DNA of 64,000 nt from Leishmania donovani (GCF_000227135.1 NC_018252.1:1-64000); one strand, 5' to 3'; shown: positions 37,706 to 49,700, counted from the stretch's first letter. Made by a program: numbers and translations. The notes: generated by a model from the sequence alone, not told the origin.

Positions 37706-38470
37706 TGTCTACGCCGTGTCGATCCGGCGCGTCTTCTAAAATGAGCTGAGGCGTGATAGAGGTTGAGCACAAGAAGAAAATGGACAACAAAGATCGGCGC
37801 CAGCGACAACTGTGGTGGCGCTGTTGCTACGCCACAGGCTTTGCCTAGAGGGAACGTGGATGGACCCTGCGGTGGCACGGGTGAACATGTGTACCCCCAA
37901 CGTAGGGAAGTGTTGGTTGCGATGCGACATGGGAGGGAGGAAGAGGGGAAGTGCGTTGTTTGCAAGCGGCAATCAACAGGCACGCAAGATGAGAAGGCTC
38001 CGGGGTGGGGCGGACATGGACGGGAAAAAAGACGCGCGCACTCTGGCACACGAGGGTCCCAGCTTCTCGGAGAACGCCATGACGGAGTCACTAACGAGCC
38101 ACGCCGTTGGAGTAACAGCATTACTACCACGACGGCGCCAAATGCAGGAGTTGATGGCACATCATCATCATACCTCTGCCCAGAAAAGGCGTCCACACCG
38201 AACCGCGACAGGGAAAGGGAGGCGGATGCAGGTTGCGCGCAAAGCATAAGAATACGACATCTCCTTTGCGTCGTATTTCTTTTCGTGGAATGCGAGCAGT
38301 ATGCGGCAGCGTCATGGTTGCGTTTCGGGACACATCAGTCGCTTCCGCATCACTCTCACCTCTTCGCATCAACCAACGAATCCATGTGGGAAGTCAGCGT
38401 GAACCTTGGGCGCGACTCGCACCCCCCCCCACACACACACACGAATGCGACAGCACCCGGGCACGTGCCG
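37706..38470. other. Intergenic spacer
   Basis: Purine tracts upstream of the RPB6 gene and a C/A-rich run near 38421-38442. No gene seen. Confidence 0.6.
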
Positions 38471-40612
38471 CTACGCCAGCACCTCCTCGAGACCCTCGAC
38501 GGCGCAGCTGAGCGAGAACACGTCGAGCGGCGTGAGAGACACCTCCACGGCAAAGGATTTCGTCGGATGCTCTTCGGATACGGTCGCAGCGTTCGCCATG
38601 AGTGTGTGGCATCGAGGAAGAAGTTGCTCGCGTAGGGCACGCAGCAGCTGGCACCATGCGCAGCGCACAGAGGCATCGCGATCGCCAGCCGCTGACATCG
38701 CAGCCGGCGTGCACAATGAGCGAATCCATGCCTGCTGACACACCTCCACGCGCACAAAGTTCAACGCGACAACGAGCGGGTCCACGAAGCCGCTCGTGCC
38801 CATCGACACCTGCGTGAGGAAAGCTTGCACGCATTCCCGAATCGCCAAAGGCATCAACGAGTGCACCGGTGATGCCTGCCGCTCGGCGAGATGATCGCTC
38901 TCGCTTTTCGCCGCGCGCCACTCGTGCAGCAGCTCTTCAAGAAAGAAGCGGGCGATGGACGGGTAGGGGCAAAGCGCCATAAGTGAGCCGTGCATGCGGA
39001 CCCGCGTCCGCTCCTCGAGTCGCTCCAGAAGCTCCAGTGCCACCGTGCGCGCCATTCGTCGGTGTTCATCGACGGGGCACAGAGCAGAGATCGTCAGCAG
39101 CTCCCTTGCTATATCAAAGAACGACTCGTAGCGCCTCGTGTGGCACGAGTCGAGCACCCGTTGCCCACAGTCCCGTAGCTCGCGATGCTGCGCCTCTTCG
39201 GCAGAACAGAGCGTGTACTTGGGCACAGCGGACAGAAGATCGTGCAAAAAAAGCAAATGCCGCAGGAGCACGGCTGCACTGCGCGCGCAACGCAGAGCTA
39301 CAATGTACGCATCGGCGACACCGAGAAGCAGCGACGAAGCGGACACCGAGTAGGCGAATGATGGATGCTCCGCCGCCGTGAGCTGGTGCCGAAGCACGTC
39401 AGCGAGAAGCAGCAGCGCTCCCTGCCGACACAGCGGCAAAGAGAAGTACTCCTCTGGAGACCCCGCCGACGCCTCCCCTGAATGGGCATCCACCGCATCC
39501 AGTGCCACCAACGTGCACGCCTCTACTTCTCGATCGTGCTCCGCGGCGAGGCTGGCTGCGGTGCTGTCCGGCGGTTCAGTGCCCCTCTCGACGTCAGCGA
39601 GGTGCAATTTGCCGCCATGGCCACCGGAGAGCCCGGAAGCCTGCAAAGCTGCTAGTGCAAACGAAAGAGAGTCGCCGGAGGGGTAGCAGTGCACCTCGCC
39701 CGCAACCCCGCGGAGGCGCGCGAGACATCGGGTGAAACTGGTGCCGAGGTCGCCGTCCACCTCCGTCTCAGATGCGGCTCCACGCCCAGCTGCCACGTTT
39801 CTTGGAGTAGTCGGACTCATCTCTTGCAAAACGCGTGCGCGCCACTGTTGCAGGGTCGCGGTCGTCGACCCTCGAAGAGGTGGTCGGGGCAAAGCCACGG
39901 AGGGACAGACTTCTGTGCTGCAGAGTGTAGCGTACGCTGCCAGCAACAGCGCGGCGGCTGAATCATCTTCGTCGCCTGTAGTGCGACGGAGCGCGACGAC
40001 AAGACGCACCAGCTCCTCGCGCACACGGTACACATGAAGTGCCTCGAGCAGATCCCTCCGCTGCTCTGAGGGCTTGCTCTCAGTGTCGTCGTCTGATGCC
40101 AGGCCCGACGCACTCGGTGAACGATCAAGCGGGTTCGAAGCTCTGACTGTGGTAGGCTCCGCGTCGCGGAGGTGCAGGCACGGCAGAACCGAGCGCACGA
40201 GAATAGGGACGAGATCACGCGTCCATGCTTGCATTGTCGCGTGCACGCGTGCAAGAAAACAGCCCTCGTCTACGCAAGCAAACGTATCCAACTTCTCCGA
40301 GCGTAGAAGTCGGCGCTTGCGCTCCACCGTATCCAAGAACAGTGCCACGTACACGCGTGACGCCAGGACCACGTACAGCGACACCTGCGCAGGCGAAGGG
40401 CACGGCATCGACACCGACAGGAGGGAGCTCATCAGCTCCCGTGCGCCCGTCAGCCGCCCCTGATGAGAGCCACTGTGCGTCAGAAGATCATCGAAAGGCA
40501 GCGCGCTCAGCCATGCGTACTCATTCACCAGCAACTCCAGAGCTGGGACGCCTTCCGCCGGTGCGGCGGCAAACGCCCACGCCGTTGTTGTCGCAGCGTC
40601 TGTGCTGTCCAT
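38471..40612 (-). CDS. Helical-repeat protein of unknown function, 713 aa
   Basis: Starts MDSTDAATTTAWAF. The frame is open to 40822, but the extra part is Pro/Ser-rich leader. The protein is Leu/Ala-rich and almost wholly helical, interrupted by polar low-complexity loops (~165-200, ~270-360), consistent with a HEAT/ARM-type solenoid. The C-terminal third (DPLVVALNFVRVEVCQQAW, then a helix ending SLTPLDVFSLSCAVEGLEEV) vaguely recalls the glomulin/ALF4 family, whose C-terminus binds RBX1 of cullin ligases; this is a weak suggestion only. No signal peptide, membrane segment or enzyme motif is evident. Confidence 0.8.
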   Translation of the reverse strand: MDSTDAATTTAWAFAAAPAEGVPALELLVNEYAWLSALPFDDLLTHSGSHQGRLTGARELMSSLLSVSMPCPSPAQVSLYVVLASRVYVALFLDTVERKRRLLRSEKLDTFACVDEGCFLARVHATMQAWTRDLVPILVRSVLPCLHLRDAEPTTVRASNPLDRSPSASGLASDDDTESKPSEQRRDLLEALHVYRVREELVRLVVALRRTTGDEDDSAAALLLAAYATLCSTEVCPSVALPRPPLRGSTTATLQQWRARVLQEMSPTTPRNVAAGRGAASETEVDGDLGTSFTRCLARLRGVAGEVHCYPSGDSLSFALAALQASGLSGGHGGKLHLADVERGTEPPDSTAASLAAEHDREVEACTLVALDAVDAHSGEASAGSPEEYFSLPLCRQGALLLLADVLRHQLTAAEHPSFAYSVSASSLLLGVADAYIVALRCARSAAVLLRHLLFLHDLLSAVPKYTLCSAEEAQHRELRDCGQRVLDSCHTRRYESFFDIARELLTISALCPVDEHRRMARTVALELLERLEERTRVRMHGSLMALCPYPSIARFFLEELLHEWRAAKSESDHLAERQASPVHSLMPLAIRECVQAFLTQVSMGTSGFVDPLVVALNFVRVEVCQQAWIRSLCTPAAMSAAGDRDASVRCAWCQLLRALREQLLPRCHTLMANAATVSEEHPTKSFAVEVSLTPLDVFSLSCAVEGLEEVLA

Positions 40613-41356
40613 GGAGGGCAGTGGGCCTGTCGAGGGAGGGTGAACCAACTCGGAGGGGGGGAGTATATGGAGCAACAAGGTCAAAAGAAATGACGCACAG
40701 TGAGAGGCATAAACAGGGGGAGGGGTACGACGACTAGGGAAGGAGGGGCTGCACAGAAAAGCCAAGGAGCTGCGAGGGTGCTTCATGCTGCAGGGCTGAG
40801 GTGATGACATCAACACCTCCATGATGCCTATCCGCTATTGCCACCAGCGTCTCCCGGGGGGGGGGAACGGGCTACACAGAAAACGATACGCGTCCCGAGG
40901 GGCGATGTCACTCGAGACACCTTGCATCGTAAGGAGTGGCATCCATCAGGCCGGAGGAGCAGCGAGAGTCGCTCGTGAAGTGCCCCTCCCCCTCCCCCAC
41001 GAATCTGTCCTCGATGTTGCCGGGACAAGATCCACAAAGCCCCTCCTCGCACCTTGTGACGGCACCCCCCCCACTCCACCCCGAAAGACTCGCGAAAGGA
41101 ATGGCATTCATCAACACGGACTCCTCGTGCTGCTCGCGGTTGGACATCAAACAGTGAATTAGCGGCCTATGCCGTGACAACCACGCACGCAAAGGCGCTC
41201 ACCCGCGCAGCAGCGATACACGCGGGAACTGAAAACAGTCACTCCACACGTGCAAGAGCTTCATATTCACCACCTCTCCTTTCGCTTATGCCCCGCAACT
41301 TGCCAACGGCGGCCGAGAAAAACTGCTGTGTTCACGGCCCCACAGCTGCACGACAG
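40613..41356. other. Intergenic spacer
   Basis: Purine-rich + strand stretches at about 40655-40735 and a G run near 40856-40864. No gene seen. Confidence 0.6.
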
Positions 41357-42004
41357 TCAACTGCGCGGCGACGGTTGTGTGGGGGACTGAATGACACGGT
41401 TCAGCAGCAGCTCATCTTGCCTCGAAACTGCCTCGTCGTACCTGCGCTTCATCTCAGCATACTTGCGCTCCAGCATGGTGCACTGCAAAGCAGCGGCCGC
41501 AGTTTGCTTCTGGTTGGCCTCGGCCTGCTCGCCGAGAGCGCGCCGAAGCTCTGACACCTGCACCGCCACACTATGCTGCTTAACGACGAGGGCTTCTTTC
41601 AACTTGCGTGCTTCCTCGAGGCACCGCGTGGCGTGGGCGGCCACCGTGGTTTCTGCGTCAAAGGCCCGTGGCCTCAAGTCCACGCGCTCGTCCGGGATAA
41701 TACGGGATCGAATATCAGCCATTTCGAAAAGCAAGTCGTCCAGGATGACAAACGCCTCTCGGGCATCTGCAGCCGCAGACGACTCGTCGCGGCACTCGCC
41801 TGCCGTCGCGCTAGGCTTCTCCGCCGGTTGCCGAGAAACTTTCGGACAATGTCGTGCATCGCAAGCGAGGAGCGACGCGTTCGCGCGCCGGAGTCGCAGT
41901 ACCTCGTCCTGCAGCATTTCAATCGTTTGACTCAACTCGGCGTTGCGGGCAGCTGCCGCCTCCACCTCAAGCGACAGGAGAAGTGTGCCCGCTGCATCCG
42001 CCAT
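41357..42004 (-). CDS. Coiled-coil protein of unknown function, 215 aa
   Basis: From MADAAGTLLLSLEVEAAAAR the protein is predominantly coiled coil. One heptad region is at ~10-45 (RNAELSQTIEMLQDEVLRL) and another at ~120-205 (ATRCLEEARKLKEAL, VSELRRALGEQAEAN, LERKYAEMKRRYDEA). A polar linker separates them, with a short hydrophobic helix AFVILDDLLFEMADIRSRI. It ends in a Pro/Ser tail. No other domain is seen. Upstream in-frame sequence to 42106 looks like leader. A structural or cytoskeletal role is likely but unproven. Confidence 0.75.
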   Translation of the reverse strand: MADAAGTLLLSLEVEAAAARNAELSQTIEMLQDEVLRLRRANASLLACDARHCPKVSRQPAEKPSATAGECRDESSAAADAREAFVILDDLLFEMADIRSRIIPDERVDLRPRAFDAETTVAAHATRCLEEARKLKEALVVKQHSVAVQVSELRRALGEQAEANQKQTAAAALQCTMLERKYAEMKRRYDEAVSRQDELLLNRVIQSPTQPSPRS

Positions 42005-43277
42005 GTGCCGGAGGCCGTGTGGTTGAGACAGAGAGGGAAGCAGAGAACACTGCAGCGTCAGCGCGTCCCTGCTGTTTCTATGTCGGTAATACACCACCAG
42101 CGGCACCTGTGGAGGAATAAAAGGAGCAGCTGGTGTCGTCGAAGGAGGAGCCTCGCCTTCCCTTTGACTCTATGAAGGATGCCGCGTTGCGTTAAATGGG
42201 ATAGTGGAGCTTCAAGAAGACACCTTACGCGACTTCACGTCTGCACATGCCACATCTCGGCTGCAAGGCAGGGGTGCGCACAAGTATTTGCGTGCCGCGA
42301 ACGGTGCCCACAGACCGCCGATAAGACACACAAAAGATGTGGAGCCGAAGTTTGGTTAGGATTGTCCACCGTGCGGCGCCGCCATGTGCAAGCAGAGAGA
42401 CCAGAACGCACGGCAGCTGAGCACCGACAGTACACAGTGCATGCGAAACACGAAGTGGCCGACATCGTTACAGACGCGCAGAGAGACCGAGAGGAGCCGT
42501 GGTAAAGACGAGAGGGATCCAAGTGCGCAGAACGCGTTTGCACGCAGTGCTGGCCATCATCCGTACGCTGGTCTGGCTGTTTGGTTGCCTCCCCACTGCA
42601 AAGGCCTGTCCTACTTCTCTTCCTCGCTTCCCGCTACTTCGCCCACAGCAAATCGAGGCAATGATGCAACCTCCGCCACGCAGCAGCGGCTCTGAGGTGC
42701 GGCAGTCATGAAGCAGGCGCCGCGACTGAAGAACCGAGAGACGAAAAGAGGGAAGAAGCGTGGTGGCGAAGGCGCCTGGAACTCAATATGCGTGAAAAGT
42801 ACTTGCCACAGCTGCGATGAGGGAGCGTGGTGCGGTTGGGGGAGCCGGAATTGCTTTCTATCCTTCATTGTGGGGAATGCCAGTCTGTGGTTGTGCCATT
42901 GTGCAGGAAGAGCGGCAGTGCGCACGCAAGAAGGAAAAGAGAACCAAGGCGAAAAAAAAAACACTTCTGCCGTCTCCACTAGCAGTATCTGCACACACGC
43001 ACCAATGCGCAGACACAGGATAACGAAGACAGCGCAGAGGACTCACGATCTCAGCTCGTGTACGCAGCTTGAGTACCGAAATCACCCCACCCTCTTCCCT
43101 AACTCGATGTCAATGGACATGGGTCATCCATTAAATCAAACAGATTACACACATTTCCCACACAAGCACATGCATCAACGTGCACGACGACGACAATACA
43201 ACTCCGTTGACCGAAGAGATGACCGCATCCTTGCAGATGTCGCCTGCCTCTGCAACCCCACCCCACCTCTTCCTCGT
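42005..43277. other. Intergenic spacer
   Basis: 1.3 kb with an A run near 42951-42961 and ordinary purine/pyrimidine tracts. No gene seen. Confidence 0.6.
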
Positions 43278-45734
43278 CTATAGCGCCTGCGAGTACTGCC
43301 GGTAAACAGTGCGGCGAAGATCAAACAGTGCTGGGGTGGCAATGGAAGAGATCGTGACGGTGCCGTCCGCGCCTTTGCGGACACACACGCCTTCGTCAAA
43401 GACGAGAAGCGGCGCCTTCTTGTGAAACTCGCTGTACAGCCCGCTTTCCTGTCGTGACGTCTCGCGCAGGCGGCGCAGGTCCATGTCCCCGACAAAGAAG
43501 GAGCCGCTCTGCAGCCCGCGCTGCTCCCGCTGTGTCGCGCACGCCTGCGACTTGTCCGCTGTCACAGAGGCGAGGGAGTAGATGGCCCGATCGGAGCGAC
43601 GGCGCTGCATCTCTTGTTCCTCGAGGTCGGCCTCTGCACGCACGCCAGAGAGTTCACCGTTGACCCACCCAACCTCCCACGTGCTCTTCGACTTTGTCTC
43701 GCGAACACGGCGGAGGCCGCGCGACAGGCTACGCGCCAGACTCGACTCCAGCTGCACCGCATACGAGTACACGTGCGTCGCCAGTTCCAGCGGCACGCCA
43801 CAGGAGGTGGTGCTGAAAACGTTCGAGCCGCACTTCATCGCCTTGTCGGCGCGACAGAAGTGCAGGAACGCCCGTCCGTCTTCGGCGCTGCCGCGAAGTC
43901 CGACAATCTTCTTTGCAAACGTCCATTTTGTCTTGAGGACGCTCTTCATGGTGAGCGCGTCAGGATACCCACTGAGGTCGGACAGGACAACGCGGCAGCG
44001 CCGGTTCACCTGCACGGCAACCCGCGACACCTTCGATGGGATGTTAGCGAGTCGCTGCGCATCGTTTTCTACCTGCAACGCCTCTGGCCCTGCATCGCTG
44101 TGCTGCCGTGCAGGCGCGCGTTTCTGCAGCAAGACCTGCTCCTCCTCGCTGACAGGGAGTCCGTACGTCACATCGACGCGCTTCAGCGCCGCCGCGCTCA
44201 GAGTGCTCGTGGTCTCCAGCACGGGAAAGCTGAGATGCTTCGAATGGTAGTGTAGCGGGGGCGGCAGCACCAAGCCAAGGGTCGTCGCCGCCTTCGCCTT
44301 GGATGCGGCGACGGCATCCTTGGCGCCGGCGCAGACGGCAGCTTTCTCAGTTGCGCCGCGGTGACCTGTCGCCGCCGTCGCACACTCGCCGTCGTCGTCG
44401 TCGTCGTCGTTCTCTTCTCCTTTGACAGTTGCAGCCTCGTCGTCGTCTTGCACAATCTGGAAGGCGCTCCGCGCCTCCAACTCGCGCCGTCGCTGCTCCA
44501 TTTCGTGCTCGAGCTCAATGTAGTACTCCTCTAACTCCTCCCCACTTAACCGACTGCGGCGCGTGATTTGCATGTGGAGACGCTCGCCGTCGGCGGCGGC
44601 GGTGACAACGGCCGCGTTCGTCCCTGGCAACGGCGGCTCCGTCAAGACGATGAGGTGATCGGCGCCGTCGCGGTTCCCCTTCACGAAGTACTCGAGCAGC
44701 TCTGCGGAGGGCCCAAAGTCGAGGGAGGCACCGTCTGCGACACAGATCTTCGGGCCCTGGATCGGGAGCACCTCCTCCGCGCTGCGACACGTGAGGACGT
44801 TGGCAAAGAGGCGCTTATCATCGAGGATCAAGTAGTCTTGCAGAGCCTCCGTCATGGTGCCCGCCTTGTCGAGCAGCTCCTGTGCCTGGGCAGCCACCAG
44901 AACAACCTTGTACTTGTCGCCGCCCTGCTCCGCCAAGAGGTGCACAATAATGTTCAATACCTCCAGCCCACGACCTGCGACGTTCACAGGCACGAGAACG
45001 TCACTGCCACCACGCAGGGTGTGCTGGAATTCCTTGAAGAGGTTTTTCAGTTGCTCCTCGTATTTGGTCGTCCGATTCGAGCCGGTCATGTGAAAAGGAA
45101 AGCTGCTCGCAAGCACGATGTTCGCAGTGGTCGGCACGTCAAACGGCTTCAGCGCGTACGACGGCTTCACCGAGAAGTCGGGGCAGTAGAATAGCTCATC
45201 GATTTGGTACTTGATTATCCAGCTGTAGCCGCCCAGCATGCGGCCAGCAAAGACGGCGAGGCAGTTGACCTCGACGTCGCCGTTTTTCACGGTGACCTTG
45301 CCGCCGTATGGCTCGCGGAGAGAACGGAAGCTGTGGTAGATGGAATCCACCGTCATCGTAAAGGCCTCCCCATCCGCGAGGGTGAACGTGTGCGAGTTCG
45401 GGTACTGGTAAAGGAAGGAGTGCAGGACACTGTGCACGCCGACTTTTGATGTGCCACCGGCCGCCGCCACGAACGTGCCGGGTGAGATGTGGCTGAGGAC
45501 AAAAGGAAGGGCGCCGCAGGCGGTGATGTGCGGGCTCGACAGGACCACGGCATGCACGGTTGGCAGGTGCGGCTTCAGCTTGCTGAGGAAGGACGTGTCG
45601 AACTCATCGTTCCATCCGCAGTCGAAGAGGATGCGCACCCCGTCGATCTCGATGAGGTAGGCATAGGGCGCATTAGGGGTAGTGCACTCGTACACCGAAG
45701 TGAACTGAATACTGCCTGCTGAGGCGCGCAGCAT
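43278..45734 (-). CDS. CPSF2: Cleavage and polyadenylation specificity factor 100 kDa subunit
   Basis: 818 aa. CPSF100 pairs with the endonuclease CPSF73 in the nuclear complex that cleaves and polyadenylates pre-mRNA; in trypanosomatids polyadenylation is coupled to trans-splicing of the next gene. The N-terminal metallo-beta-lactamase fold is evident (SVYECTTPNAPYAYLIEIDG, ILFDCGWNDEFD), but the H-x-H-x-D-H metal signature is replaced by SPHITACGALPF (67-78), as expected for the inactive paralogue. A beta-CASP region follows (FPFHMTGSNRTTKYEEQLKN, VPVNVAGRGLEVL), then an acidic insert (~480), a second lactamase part, and a C-terminal domain with SSIATPALFDLRRTVYRQY. The start is set by the family N-terminus; the frame is open to 45893. 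Confidence 0.93.
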   Translation of the reverse strand: MLRASAGSIQFTSVYECTTPNAPYAYLIEIDGVRILFDCGWNDEFDTSFLSKLKPHLPTVHAVVLSSPHITACGALPFVLSHISPGTFVAAAGGTSKVGVHSVLHSFLYQYPNSHTFTLADGEAFTMTVDSIYHSFRSLREPYGGKVTVKNGDVEVNCLAVFAGRMLGGYSWIIKYQIDELFYCPDFSVKPSYALKPFDVPTTANIVLASSFPFHMTGSNRTTKYEEQLKNLFKEFQHTLRGGSDVLVPVNVAGRGLEVLNIIVHLLAEQGGDKYKVVLVAAQAQELLDKAGTMTEALQDYLILDDKRLFANVLTCRSAEEVLPIQGPKICVADGASLDFGPSAELLEYFVKGNRDGADHLIVLTEPPLPGTNAAVVTAAADGERLHMQITRRSRLSGEELEEYYIELEHEMEQRRRELEARSAFQIVQDDDEAATVKGEENDDDDDDGECATAATGHRGATEKAAVCAGAKDAVAASKAKAATTLGLVLPPPLHYHSKHLSFPVLETTSTLSAAALKRVDVTYGLPVSEEEQVLLQKRAPARQHSDAGPEALQVENDAQRLANIPSKVSRVAVQVNRRCRVVLSDLSGYPDALTMKSVLKTKWTFAKKIVGLRGSAEDGRAFLHFCRADKAMKCGSNVFSTTSCGVPLELATHVYSYAVQLESSLARSLSRGLRRVRETKSKSTWEVGWVNGELSGVRAEADLEEQEMQRRRSDRAIYSLASVTADKSQACATQREQRGLQSGSFFVGDMDLRRLRETSRQESGLYSEFHKKAPLLVFDEGVCVRKGADGTVTISSIATPALFDLRRTVYRQYSQAL

Positions 45735-46714
45735 GGCGATAACAGCGTGTACGGGGGTGGGGGTAGGAGGAGGCGAGAAAACGGTGCGAAGACAAAACAA
45801 AATAACGCAGCGAGAGAGGGGGACAGAGGAGTTGCCAGCCCGTTCTACGCGGCCTGATGGAGGACACTCGTAGGAAAGGTGCAGTAATGCCATCGCGGAG
45901 TGAAAAGGTCGCGCAGGGGCACAGGAATGGGAGCGACGTGCAGGTGGTCAGAGAGCAAAGCAGGAGTAGAAGCGGAAACGGCGCAGTATGACAGCGGAGT
46001 AGAGAGAGGCGTAGAGACGGCGAGGGGAGAGGAACACCATGAAAGGAAAGTAGCGGTGATAGGGGTCGGGGGACAGAGGGGTGACAGGCCCACTTCAAAG
46101 CCGCAACCACGGTTGTAGCAGAGATGGCGTATGCGCATCAACACACGGAAGCGTAAAGCGAGGGGTGGGAGGATTGCGTGTCGCCACTCAAGGAGGCTCG
46201 CGCACGCACACACGCGTAGCCCGGCGCACCCGGTTTACCTTCGCCACCACAGCGTTAGTCCAGGTGAGCACACAGGCCAGTCCAGCCAGCCGTGTCCGCT
46301 GCGTTTCGCCCGCATACGTACGCAAAGCGAAGCAAACACGAGCACCGCACATCAGATGTGGGCAGCACTCGCACTCGAACAGAGAGAAATCACCTCGGTG
46401 ATCACACACCTCACGCGCCCTGAAAAATGCGAAGGGATGGCGAGCGAGACACACGGATGGAAAAAAGAGGGGGGGGGCGAAAAAAAAAAAAACACAGAAA
46501 ACCACAACTGTGAAGAACGCACACGCCGCCGCCACTCGAGCAGCAGCACTGCCCGCAGCGACCCCTGAAACCACAGACCCACATGGAAGCCGAATGTGCT
46601 CATCTGACAGCAGCACGGTATGCGCCCTTTTCCGGCCTCGGATCCGCAGGGACCTCGGCACGGGTCCACAGAGCCGATGTAGGACGTCATTGCCCTATCT
46701 GCACCCTCGCGCCT
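45735..46714. other. Intergenic spacer with AG-free leader next to CPSF2
   Basis: On the sense (minus) strand the ~110 nt immediately upstream of the CPSF2 ATG contain no AG, although they include long pyrimidine tracts; the first upstream AG is at 45846-45845. An A/G run lies at about 46461-46493. No gene seen. Confidence 0.6.
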
Positions 46715-49700
46715 TTAGGATTGATACTCTGGCTCGGGTGAAGAAGCTCCTTCCTGCACACGGAATGCGTACGCCTCGCAGCCCGACTTCGCCGCCGCCT
46801 CGCTAGAGAGGCCGTCGGGACTTTGCAGCGCAGCAACCGCGGGAAGCGTCGCGTAGCTGTGAATATGGGGCAACTCCTCGACAAAGTACTCCCGCAGTGC
46901 AGCCACCGCGGCGGCTTCCACGGTATCCCTCTTGCGAAGACCGGAAGCCTGCGCGATGCAGTACGCGACCTCGTCTGACATGGGCACACTCAGCCGGCAG
47001 TGCCACATCTGGCCTCTCTGGCACGTGTCCACCCGCAGGCGAAGACCGTAGGCTTGAAGACACAACTTTCCCAGCAGCTGCTCCGCCGTTGGCGCCACTA
47101 CGTCACACAGGTGCGCTGGGGAGAGGAAGGCGTCGCTCGTTTCGTGACTGATGCGGATGGCCAGTTCGCGTGCGCAGCTGAGCAGGTTCTTGCCGACAAC
47201 ATGCTCCAGTATGACAGAGCGCTCGTGTGATGTTACGTGAAACGACAAGTCGCTTAGCTGATCGTGCTCGAAACTGAAGAGGAGCCAGTTGTCACTGACC
47301 GTGCGGTCACTCGTGGACATGATCTCTGCTACCACCGCGTCGCGCAGACGAGTGAGGGACCCGTGTGCACCCGGCTGAAGCCTCACCTGCCCCCTCATCA
47401 CCACCTCATCACCGAAAGCACGATGGTGGACTCGTATGTGCATCTCGAACACCTGCTGCGCAGCGCGCACCACAGCCAGGCGTGGCGTGCTGGCGTACCC
47501 TCGGCCAAGATGAAAGGCCCGATCAGCTGAAAAGGGATTCGTCGAGAACCGCGAATGCGGCTGCAACACGGTGCTCTTCGGCGGCGTCGCGCCCCACAAC
47601 TCCGCCGCACACGTGGCGCCGTCCTGGCGAACACACACGGTGCACTGCAGTCCGTAGAGGCGCGCGATGGCTTCTGCGCACGTCTGCAACGGTGACGAAT
47701 CTGGTAGCGTCGATGGCAGCTCGGCCGTCAAGCAGAATTCGCTAGCGACCGTGCTAGAAGGGTCTCGGCAGACAACCTCCGGGAGCTCCTGCATGCCTCT
47801 CACCAGAGCAAACAGCGCACCAATCTCGGTGGACCCGGCGGCCTCGGCAATCACTCGCTCCGGCGAATCATGCACAGCGGCCGCCCGTGTGCACCGCGCA
47901 ACGTACACGGCGCGGTCCGCTTCACGCACCACACGAATGCTCCCGAGAAACGAAGTATGCGCTTTGGTCGCACGCCAGTAGCGCTCCAAGGCGGAGTCGG
48001 CCGTCTGCACCGGAGGAAGCGGCTGCGGCTGGGTTGACTTGTGCGGGTCCAGGAACCTGATAAATGGATCGGACAAGAGGGCCGCCGTCAGTGTCTTGAC
48101 GTTGGCGTCCTGCAACGCCTTCACCCCCGCACACGGTGCTGGAGCGCCGCCGGCGTCGATGAGCATTTTCTCCCGCGCCTGCGCCACGCTTCGATGGCAA
48201 AGATCAGGGAATCGCTGCGCCAGCGCAGCCGCCATCGCCTTTTGCTCGCTGCGCGCTTTCCGGCCGTCGAACGCGCAACAACATAGCTCACGGCTGGCCG
48301 CAACGCCGGCGTCCGACCGATCAGCCGCCTTGGCGTCGGCGTGGCCTCTGACAATGTACAGCTGAGACAGCCACACAGGCGTGGCCCCCGTCGCGACGCC
48401 CCACTCTGGATGAAGCGAGTTGGATTTCAGCATTAGCGTCTCTAGTACGAAGGTCGCCTTCTGCCGTTGCAGTGCCCAACGCAGTTGGTGCTCTAGTCCC
48501 TGTCCGGGGTGCGGAGCGGCGTCTTCAGAGGCGGTGGCTTTGCTGTTCCCCAGGATGGCGCGCACCTCTGGATGGTAGGCGATCTCGCGCTCAAACACGT
48601 CAGGAAACACCGTCTGCAGCGCCTGCACCGTGGCAAGCTCGACCGTGGAGCTTTTGGAACGGCCCGTTGCCTTGCCAAGGACAAAGAAGCGGAGGGCGTC
48701 ACCAGCCAGGTCGGTGACGGTCGGTAAATCAAGACACGCCTGCACCTGAACCTTGTGCATCGAGCCACCCACCATCTCTGCCCGAAAGACAACCTTCTCT
48801 TCGCCGATGCCGTAGTAGTACAAGAGAAGCTTGCGCAGAAGGTGCTTCACGCGCAAATGGCTCCGTGGTAACACAAGGTGGAGTGGCGCACTGAGGAGGC
48901 GCTGCTGAATAGAAGCGTGACAGTCAGGATAGTACTCCGACGTCGTGTCGTCGCAGAACTTCAGCAACGCGCGCAGTCCGTCGCTGGTGAGGGCTACTGT
49001 GGTTGACGTCAGTGATTTCCCTGTAGCACCATGGCGCAGGCTGCACTCCACGTTGCCGGGGGTGACGTGCGGCACCAAGAACAGCGAAAAGCCCTCAGAC
49101 GACCAGACCTTTGTGTAGAGAGAGAGCACCGACAGGGCAGTTGTGCTTACCACAGAGCTTGATGGATACGGAAGACCAGCAGCAGAGAAGGCGTCTCGGA
49201 GAGCGCGGCGCACGCATCCATGGTAGCCTTCGCCGACAGCCTCGCCCTTGAACAATTCGGTCAGGCGCTGCTGCTCGGCAGCGAGGGACGCCGCCTGCAC
49301 TCCCGTGCCGCGTGGCACGAGCTCAACGCTGGCGGTGTGCAGTTGCGTTCCCTGTAGGTCCTGCCCGCTGGTGTGGCGCACCCGTAGCCGCAGCTGCGGG
49401 TATCTCTGCTCCAGAAATTTCATGACGCGGCGGGTTTCGTCAGAATTCACTCTTGTAAGATCGACGATGGTGAGGCCATCTCGCGAGACGGGCGGCGTCG
49501 GAGAGGACTGCAGAGGAGACGTGCTGGTGCGCAGCTCGTTGGAATCACTGAGGTGGCCAACAGCCTCCTGCACAGTAGTGGAAACAGTGCCTTGCCACGC
49601 CGCCACCTCGTTCACAAGTGCCTGCGCACCACCCTCCGACGATGGCTGATGCTCCACTACCACCCGCATGTCCTCAGTGATACAAAGCCGCACAGCACCG

